Shown here piece after piece: positions 58,088 to 64,000 of a DNA stretch of 64,000 nucleotides. Positions within the stretch are counted from its first letter, which is position 1; the number at the start of each line of letters is the position of its first letter. The DNA comes from Debaryomyces hansenii CBS767 (lineage: Eukaryota > Ascomycota > Pichiomycetes > Serinales > Debaryomycetaceae), in the NCBI RefSeq assembly GCF_000006445.2, contig NC_006043.2, positions 930,001 through 994,000 on the forward strand, read 5' to 3'. The position numbers and the translations under genes are program-made. Under the pieces are notes generated by a model, which was not told the origin of the DNA, ran no database searches, and saw only the letters and a program-made list of their open reading frames with translations.

Positions 58088-58775
58088 GACTATTCAATAT
58101 GTTAATAAGTACAACTAACTAGGGCCAATGTAGTCCCCTTAGCATTAATTTCAGATTAGTAGATGATTCACCTTTTAACTTTCAAAGGCCTTCTAAGAGA
58201 ATATCTTAATTATACAAATAATAGAATAAAACGTAAGTTGTAAAAAATTTACAATCCTGATCCAATTTCGTTTAATCTATTCGAATTATAACCGATGATC
58301 TGTTGGACCTATTCTGCAAAAAGTGGCTGGCTGCGATATTCTTAAAATAGACATATGAGCCGCACGCAATAACAGGCGAACTATAAAATGTGAATTGGGT
58401 CTACGACAAAACTCGCACGTCTCAAATACATCCTTACACCAACATTCCGCACCCCGTGTATCCCCCAATGTATCGTGAATAGATTTGGAGGACAATGTCG
58501 CAGCTATTTATTTTTGTGATCCGTCGTCTAAACAACAAAATGTCTCGTAACAGAATTACCCGGTTCCTTTGTCGTCAGCCAATTTTTGTCCTTGTTTACT
58601 AGTCAAGCCGCTATCAGGCTCCATACGCCAGGATTGTACCACACACTACTATTTATGATCCACCCAAACCACAACATAAAGTCGTTACAACAAATCGGCA
58701 ATTTATAAAGGCGAAACAATTAAATTACCTCCCAGGTAGAAATTAATACTATTAGATTGTATCAATTGAATTAGA
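58088..58775. other. Intergenic 688 bp upstream of tropomyosin
   Basis: This divergent interval holds the promoters of the NIS1 candidate and tropomyosin. A 69-codon minus-strand ORF at 58286-58495 has no supporting motif. Nothing else is distinctive. Confidence 0.5.
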
Positions 58776-59516
58776 ATGGATAAGCTTAAGGAAGTAAGTA
58801 TTTTGATCACCACAGAAAATAATTGTACGACGTGTTCTGTTCGATGGACAAAATGTGATGTATAATAAATGATACGTCACATTTTGGCCATCGTCAATAT
58901 AGCATTAGAGTGAAGTATAGAGTGATAAATTCATATAATACTTTTCCGATAGTAGGGGAGGCGCATTTGCGTTGGAGAAGATGAGAACACAACACGTATA
59001 ATGTAAGATACATCCAAGTCAGACCAAGGAACGATACTAACCAAATAGAAAATCAATAACTTGAAATTGGACGCTGAAAAATGGCAAGAAAAGTCCGATG
59101 AGTATTCCGATCGTGTTAAGGAATTGGAACAAGAAAACTTAGACAAGGACAACCAAATCCAATCGCTCACCAGAAAAAACCAAGTCTTGGAAGAACAGGT
59201 TGAGAAATTGGAAACCGACTTGACTGAAATCAAGCAAACTGCTGACGAATCACACTCTTTGAAAACTTCGAACGAGAACTATACTAAGAAGCATCAAGTT
59301 TTGGAAGAAGAATTAGAAGAAGCTGACAAAAATTTGAAGGAAACTACTGAAAAATTAAGAGAAACTGACATCAAGGCAGAGCAATTAGAAAGAAAGGTCG
59401 CCTCCTTAGAAAGTGAAAAGGAAGAATGGGAAAACAAATTCGAACAATTGACTGAACAACATAATGCTGCTAAGGCCGAATTAGAAGAAATCAGTCAACA
59501 ATTAGAAGCTATCTAA
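58776..59516 (+). CDS. TPM1: Tropomyosin, two exons
   Basis: Exon 1 (58776-58793) encodes MDKLKE. Exon 2 (59049-59516) continues KINNLKLDAEKWQEK and the rest, giving 161 residues, the length of S. cerevisiae Tpm2. The intron (58794-59048, 255 nt) has GTAAGT donor, TACTAAC at 59035-59041 and acceptor AATAG. The whole protein is a coiled coil of heptads (ENLDKDNQIQSLTRKNQVLEEQ). Without the first exon the frame would lack any ATG near its start, so splicing is required. Tropomyosin stabilises actin cables for polarised transport. The intron also contains a strong hairpin. Confidence 0.95.
58842..58893 (+). repeat. Intronic near-perfect 21-bp inverted repeat (hairpin)
   Basis: Two 21-base arms (58842-58862 and 58873-58893), with core CAAAATGTGA pairing with TCACATTTTG, are separated by a 10-base loop. 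In RNA there would be one A/G mismatch and one G-U wobble in 21 pairs. It lies inside the tropomyosin intron between donor and branch site. Confidence 0.85.
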
Positions 59517-59885
59517 TGATATTCCTAATTCGTAGTTTTATATCAATACCTGAATAAATGATTAATTGAGTGTTAACATGTCGATACATAAGTAGACTGA
59601 ATTGTAGAAATCTTTCATTAAGCCTAAATCGACGAGGAGTAAAGGTATCACGAAATGTGTTCCTTACATTATTTAAGAACACCAATTTAAAAAATAGTAA
59701 CACATTACCGTCAACGAACTATTTACTTAAGATATTGTACATCTGTTAACCCTATACTTCAGAAACTAACTTGTTTGTTACAACTATCGATATTCTCGCT
59801 TACCTCGGTAATTTAGAGATACAAAAAAAAATATATATTCCATCTCAAAACAATACAAATTAAATAATAGCAAGCCCTATTTTTA
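59517..59885. other. Intergenic 369 bp upstream of EOS1
   Basis: Nothing beyond an A-rich tract (59822-59831) shortly before the EOS1 start. No ORF or repeat is supported. Confidence 0.5.
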
Positions 59886-60977
59886 ATGGCTTTAATGGAA
59901 TCTATACGTAAGCGTTTCAGCCATCGGCTTGAGTCCCATCAGATTGATGAAGATTATACTACCCCCTCAAGGTCGAGCAGCAGTGTCCGTGATTCAACAC
60001 AACCAAATAACATACCAAATACTATCAATCCGAATGCAAATAATGTTGACAGATCTACAAATTCTTTTGTGTATAACGTGGTAGACCCCTACGACCCTTC
60101 AGAAATGGTTCCATCGTACGAGACATCTCAGTTATTGTATGAACAACAACAAAGGGCACCTGATAGAAACGGTTCCATTCCTAATTCTTCAAATATATCT
60201 CGAACAATTTCGAGAACTAATTCGTTTGCAACGATAACACCATTGACACAGAATCAAGGCCCTAATGCTAACCAATCAAGCAACAATGGTTCGCATAAGA
60301 ATAATACCAAAAATTCGTTAAAAATGCTAGGCCTAAAATTTTTGAATGCAAGACAGCATTTTATGTTAGCTTGTTGTCGAGATATATCATTAATACCTTG
60401 TTTGATAGGGCTAATACAATCTTGGAACAGAGTTTTTCTTAATTCGGGTTCAATGCATAACTTTGTGGATGACAATCTAAGTTTAGTTGCACAAGAGACA
60501 GGTAATGAAACTCTATACCTATCTATGACAAGTGCTAGACTTTCGGAGCATTTCTTAACTGGGGTCTGGTGCATCGTTGCAGGATATTTGTCATTTTCTG
60601 TGTTGGATGGGTTGATGATCAGATGGATTGTTACTTACCTGACCTTGGCGGCCATTGTTAGGATGTTGTCCATGTCAACAATAATGATAACTATTGAGCA
60701 ATACCTTCTCTCTACATTTACTGCTGATGGATACAAATATGGCTTACATATTTGGATATTAATAAGCTGTTGTTTAACCCTACTTTACATTGGTCAGAAT
60801 TTTGTTACACTGAATCTAGACTTGAAGGGTAACACAAGAGCACGGTTTTTCGATTTTTATAATATAGCTGTGTTTGCCGTAGTTCCAGTCGGATTGGCTA
60901 GTTTTATTACTATGATAGGATTATTAAGATCGTTGCTTATTTTAAGGCTTGATATTGATCAAAATGGTCTCCCTTGA
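59886..60977 (+). CDS. EOS1: ER membrane protein Eos1 (N-glycosylation)
   Basis: The 363-residue protein has a hydrophilic, Asn/Ser-rich N-terminal 150 residues and a C-terminal domain with about four membrane spans ('ISLIPCLIGLIQSW', 'FLTGVWCIVAGYLSFSVLDGL', 'WILISCCLTLLYIGQNF', 'IAVFAVVPVGLASFITMIGLL'). The 'FMLACCRDISLIPC' entry and overall size match Eos1 (366 in S. cerevisiae). Eos1 is an ER protein required for proper N-glycosylation and oxidative-stress tolerance; its enzymatic role is unclear. Placement between tropomyosin and SWS2 matches YNL079C-YNL081C. A second in-frame ATG lies at 59895. Confidence 0.85.
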   Translation: MALMESIRKRFSHRLESHQIDEDYTTPSRSSSSVRDSTQPNNIPNTINPNANNVDRSTNSFVYNVVDPYDPSEMVPSYETSQLLYEQQQRAPDRNGSIPNSSNISRTISRTNSFATITPLTQNQGPNANQSSNNGSHKNNTKNSLKMLGLKFLNARQHFMLACCRDISLIPCLIGLIQSWNRVFLNSGSMHNFVDDNLSLVAQETGNETLYLSMTSARLSEHFLTGVWCIVAGYLSFSVLDGLMIRWIVTYLTLAAIVRMLSMSTIMITIEQYLLSTFTADGYKYGLHIWILISCCLTLLYIGQNFVTLNLDLKGNTRARFFDFYNIAVFAVVPVGLASFITMIGLLRSLLILRLDIDQNGLP

Positions 60978-61250
60978 CCTTGCATTTCCAACTATATTGC
61001 CGATTATATTTGGTGATTTTTTACAGATTGGTAAATGCCAGAGCTGGCTCTGCTAATTTACTTCTAACTAATATTTATTAAATGCCAATTATCTTGGTTG
61101 ATTTTATAGACTAATACAAGTATCAATGATATCGGTTTTGCGTAATTTTTTTTGTAATTTTTCAAGTACAATTTTCTACGAGACTTTTCAAACATATTTG
61201 ACTGTCAAGAACGATAAGCCTGGTAGATAAAGCTATTTATACGAATTAAA

Positions 61251-61736
61251 ATGGGTGTCCACATCTTTGGTAAATCTATCAAGCATAATGCATTAGTGAA
61301 AGTATGTATTCTTTGTATAGAATTCTCTTCTATTCCCGGTTTAATGAGAAAGCTAGTGAATATTTAAAACTTGACTTCAGCTACAAAATTTTGATACACA
61401 GCATACTAACAACATACATAGATAGGGTTGGCGAAGAAGATATTCGGTGTTGGCTATAATACTGCCGAAAGAATTTGCGCTAAGGTAGGTATTTATCCAA
61501 AAATGAGAATGAACCAATTAACAGAACCTCAAATCATGGCAATAAACAAGGAATTATCTGACTTAACTATTGAAGGTCACTTAAAACAAAAGATACTTGA
61601 TGATATTAAATTGAAAAGATCTATCGGTTCTATCGCTGGTTCCAGACATGCAGCTGGTTTGCCAGTTCGTGGTCAAAGAACTAGAAATAATTCTCAAACC
61701 GCTAATAGATTAAACAGACTCGAGAGACATGTATAG
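61251..61736 (+). CDS. SWS2: Mitochondrial small-subunit protein uS13m (Sws2), two exons
   Basis: Exon 1 (61251-61301) encodes MGVHIFGKSIKHNALVK. Exon 2 (61422-61736) continues IGLAKKIFGVGYNTAERIC. The 120-nt intron has donor GTATGT, branch TACTAAC at 61404-61410 and acceptor CATAG. A second AG four bases later would shift the frame, so the first is used. The 121-residue protein shows uS13 features: the helix-two-turn-helix 'KIFGVGYNTAERICAKVGI', 'MRMNQLTEPQIMAINKELSDL', and the C-terminal GLPVRGQRTRNNSQT. It lies in the mitoribosome head. Confidence 0.94.
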
Positions 61737-61985
61737 GCATACACTAATGTCTCTCCTAATTCTAGGATAAAACACAGCAGTGAATTATTAATTCTACTAA
61801 GTGCTTGCTTTTATTCGCTATTCGTGTACATATATTATTTATCATCTTAATTAATAAACTTAGTATGATTAGATCTAAACTTTCAAGCTATCCTATTGGC
61901 CTGAGACGTAGTATATATTATTATGCCAAAGAAAAAATGAAAACTGTAGTACACTTAAAAATTAATACGGTAGCAAAAAAACAAA

Positions 61986-62058
61986 TGGACGAGTCGGGAA
62001 TCGAACCCGAGACCTTTCGCTTGCGAAGCAAACGCGCTACCAACTACGCCACACGCCC
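61986..62058 (-). tRNA. tRNA-Ala, anticodon CGC
   Basis: On the minus strand a 73-nt cloverleaf begins GGGCGTGTGGCG and ends CGTCCA, matching yeast tRNA-Ala arms. The anticodon stem TTTGC/GCGAA closes the loop TTCGCAA, giving anticodon CGC. The T arm GGTTCGATTCC is intact, there is no intron, and a T-run terminator follows immediately downstream. Confidence 0.9.
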
Positions 62059-62131
62059 GAGTTTACCCGGATTAAGAAATAAAGAAGATTATAGGATACA
62101 TAATTTGTGAGAAAAAAATCTCAAAAAAAAA

Positions 62132-62203
62132 TGAGCGGTACGGGAATCGAACCCATGTCACCTGCTTGGAAGGCAAATATGTTAACCACTACACCAACCG
62201 CCC
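62132..62203 (-). tRNA. tRNA-Gly, anticodon TCC (copy 1)
   Basis: On the minus strand a 72-nt cloverleaf begins GGGCGGTTGGTG and ends ACCGCTCA. The anticodon loop CTTCCAA gives TCC, with stem TTTGC/GCAGG using wobble pairs. The T arm is intact, and a run of nine T follows as terminator. It is identical to the copy at 62451-62522. Confidence 0.92.
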
Positions 62204-62215
62204 GTATTTACCCGG

Positions 62216-62384
62216 TGTAAGAGAACTGGGTCTAAATTAGGTAATTCTTATAACTAACACTTGATATACTATGTAGATTCTACTAATCTAACTTTATCTT
62301 AACTTATAGATTGACAACTAACTAATCACTCTCTATTTAGGTCCTAATTCCCTTAGAATCTAATTTAGACCCAGTTCCCTTACA
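62216..62384. mobile_element. LTR-like 169-bp insertion between the two tRNA-Gly genes
   Basis: The element begins TGTAAG and ends CTTACA and has 25-bp terminal inverted repeats (62216-62240 and 62360-62384) with one mismatch. It is flanked by CCCGG on the left and GCCGG on the right, a 5-bp target duplication with one change. It starts 12 bp upstream of the 5' end of tRNA-Gly copy 1. The paralogous spacer between tRNA-Ala and tRNA-Gly copy 1 acts as the empty site. A solo LTR is the best reading; a small DNA element is possible. Confidence 0.65.
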
Positions 62385-62450
62385 GCCGGATTAGAAATAA
62401 AGAAAGATTATAGGATACTAATTTGTGAGAAAAAATATCAAAAAAAAGAA

Positions 62451-62522
62451 TGAGCGGTACGGGAATCGAACCCATGTCACCTGCTTGGAAGGCAAATATG
62501 TTAACCACTACACCAACCGCCC
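62451..62522 (-). tRNA. tRNA-Gly, anticodon TCC (copy 2)
   Basis: This is an exact duplicate of the tRNA-Gly at 62132-62203, including anticodon TCC, and it ends in an A-rich (T-run on the transcript) terminator. Its downstream flank at 62394-62450 is about 90% like 62074-62131, showing a tandem segmental duplication. Confidence 0.92.
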
Positions 62523-62837
62523 GAATTATATGAGTTGTGTGAAGGTGTGATTACATGAGCTTATATTATGCTAAAGCTGTTGTAGTAGCTATTTAGTTCC
62601 TAAGAATAGGAAACTTATTCTGCCAACACTTGAAATGATACGAAGTCAAGTAAGAAATCAGAAGTGGTTTAATTGAAGTAGGATAATTATTAATAGTTTT
62701 TTTGAAATTAAATTTAAAGGACCGGCAATGGTAAATCGAGGAAAAATCATATCGCAACGTGAACAGAGTTTCTTAATCAAATATACACAAATTAATACCC
62801 CTTTTAACCATTATTCAGTGAATAAGTAAATTTATAC
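62523..62837. other. Intergenic 315 bp upstream of END3
   Basis: Serves as the tRNA-Gly copy 2 upstream region and the END3 promoter. No further element is recognised. Confidence 0.5.
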
Positions 62838-64000
62838 ATGATGCCACGCTTAGAAGATTGGGAAATCAAGAAGTACTGGGAAATATTTCAAGGCTTGAAC
62901 CCTGTTGATAATAAGATAACTGGGGATAAAGCTTCAACTGTTTTAAAGAACTCAAGATTGAAAGATGATCAATTATCTCAAATTTGGGACCTTTCAGATA
63001 TCGATTCCGACGGAAAATTGGATTTCGAAGAGTTTTGTATTACTATGAGATTGATTTTTGATTTGGTTAATGGAAATCAACAATCTCTTCCAAGTGAATT
63101 ACCGAGCTGGCTAGTCCCAGCATCGAAAGCCCATTTAATCCAAGCTAATATGGCTGTTACTACTGGGAGTAACAACTATCAAACTAACAACAATACGATA
63201 ACAGATGATGACGACGAAGATGAATCATTATCAGACGATTTTGACTGGTATATATCTCCTACAGATAAGTCTATTTACGAAACTATTTACGACTCAAATA
63301 GTGATTCATACGGAAGAGTGAAATTTGATTCCTTAACTGGATTGTATCAAACTCTTTCCAAGGTTCCTAGGTCTGATATCTCATCAGCATGGAACTTGGT
63401 TAACCCAAAATCATTCGAGGCTATAGATAAGGATCAGGTTTTGGTATTTTTACATATTTTGAATCAGAGGGAGAATGGTAAAAGAATTCCAAGATACGTT
63501 CCAGCGTCATTAAGAGCCACGTTTTCTAAAGATACCCCCTCATATGATTTAAATCAAGCACCTTCAAAACCAATTAATCTGGCGCCTGTGAACAATAAGA
63601 ACTCGTTTGCAAACAGTTATTTGAACAAAATTGGACATGCGAACAATGCCACGAATGAGAAGGGAACTGACTTTTCGGCTACGGAAGGCACTGACTGGGA
63701 AGAAGTTAGATTAAGAAGAGAATTGGCCAATTTAGAAGATTTACTATCAAAGGCATCACAAAAGGATCATACCTCAAACAAAAGTGACGACAGCGAGCTG
63801 GCCATGATTAAGTATGAGTATGAGCAATTATTGAAGTACAAAACGAACATATTGTCAGAACTTGAAAGTGGCTCTAATCACAATAATTCAAAAGATCTAG
63901 GTGACGCGAAAAATGACATTGAACTTATCGAGAACCAAGTTACAATTTTGGAAGAGTTTTTGAACGAGAGACAAAACGAACTCAATAAGACTAACGAAGA
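62838..64000 (+). CDS. END3: Endocytosis protein End3 (EH domains), truncated by window end
   Basis: The start is ATG ATG at 62838/62841. The second ATG gives MPRLE, the family-typical beginning. The visible 387 codons contain an N-terminal EH domain with an EF-hand loop (DIDSDGKLDFEEF), the stretch 'ELPSWLVPASKAHLI', a degenerate second EH ('DWYISPTDKSIYETIYDSNSDSYGRVKFDSLTG'), and a C-terminal coiled coil ('NDIELIENQVTILEEFLNERQNEL') where S. cerevisiae End3 (349) ends. Only a few residues should be missing. End3 binds Pan1 and Sla1 at actin patches. Position downstream of SWS2 matches YNL084C. Confidence 0.93.
   Translation, partial: MMPRLEDWEIKKYWEIFQGLNPVDNKITGDKASTVLKNSRLKDDQLSQIWDLSDIDSDGKLDFEEFCITMRLIFDLVNGNQQSLPSELPSWLVPASKAHLIQANMAVTTGSNNYQTNNNTITDDDDEDESLSDDFDWYISPTDKSIYETIYDSNSDSYGRVKFDSLTGLYQTLSKVPRSDISSAWNLVNPKSFEAIDKDQVLVFLHILNQRENGKRIPRYVPASLRATFSKDTPSYDLNQAPSKPINLAPVNNKNSFANSYLNKIGHANNATNEKGTDFSATEGTDWEEVRLRRELANLEDLLSKASQKDHTSNKSDDSELAMIKYEYEQLLKYKTNILSELESGSNHNNSKDLGDAKNDIELIENQVTILEEFLNERQNELNKTNE

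Noticed and set aside
58286..58495. 69-codon minus-strand ORF with several cysteines
   Set aside because: No signal peptide, no motif, in a promoter interval; chance ORF.
61422..61428. Use of the second AG as the SWS2 acceptor
   Set aside because: It shifts the frame away from the conserved uS13 sequence, whereas the first AG preserves it.
61805..62110. 101-codon ORF ahead of the tRNA cluster
   Set aside because: It runs straight through the tRNA-Ala gene, so the frame is accidental.

Overview
The window is a gene-dense stretch of a budding-yeast nuclear chromosome. It is AT-rich, has short intergenic gaps, few and short introns with GTATGT/GTAAGT donors and TACTAAC branch sites, and a full set of Saccharomycotina housekeeping genes. 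Three CTG codons fall where family members usually carry a polar residue (AFG2 30082, APJ1 49979, SKI2 25627). This suggests a CTG-Ser clade species, most likely Debaryomyces or a close relative. CTG-encoded residues may therefore be serine rather than leucine.

Layout. 1-7.4 kb: the 3' end of an unrecognised gene, an N2227-type methyltransferase, the Rab5 GTPase VPS21, a periplasmic-binding-fold protein, PTP1 and a KH-domain protein. 7.4-16.8 kb: SSB, RIO2, a leucine-rich-repeat protein, DCP2 and ATP10. 16.8-20.5 kb: a gene-poor island with one small secreted cysteine-rich protein and decayed tandem relatives. 20.5-31.8 kb: RPS20, PTC5, SKI2, a mitoribosomal mL57 candidate, AFG2 and PEX19. 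31.8-41.9 kb: UBC9, FBP26, SSY5, a repeat-bearing GPI wall protein, SYO1 and a small spliced gene. 41.9-44 kb: an AT-rich near-gene desert with one orphan ORF. 44-58 kb: RPS29, TSR1, REI1/REH1, APJ1, VAC14, a Myb/SANT-like protein and a NIS1 candidate. 58-64 kb: spliced tropomyosin, EOS1, spliced SWS2, a tRNA-Ala and two tRNA-Gly genes flanking an LTR-like insertion, and END3, cut by the window end.

The genes do not form operons, but themes recur. Ribosome production and nascent-chain handling are represented by SSB, RIO2, RPS20, AFG2/DRG1, SYO1, RPS29, TSR1 and REI1. mRNA turnover is represented by DCP2 and SKI2. Mitochondrial function is represented by ATP10, PTC5, mL57, SWS2 and a probable small membrane protein. 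Endocytosis and vacuolar traffic are represented by VPS21, VAC14, END3 and tropomyosin. As far as I recall S. cerevisiae gene order, PEX19-UBC9-SYO1-RPS29-TSR1 matches YDL065C-YDL060W in order and orientation. VAC14/REH1/RPS29A and SKI2/AFG2 match YLR386-398, and APJ1-NIS1-TPM1-EOS1-SWS2-END3 matches YNL077-084.

Several genes are invisible to simple ORF calling and were assembled by eye: RPS29 (56 codons), the spliced 95-codon gene at 41472-41814, tropomyosin, SWS2 and END3.
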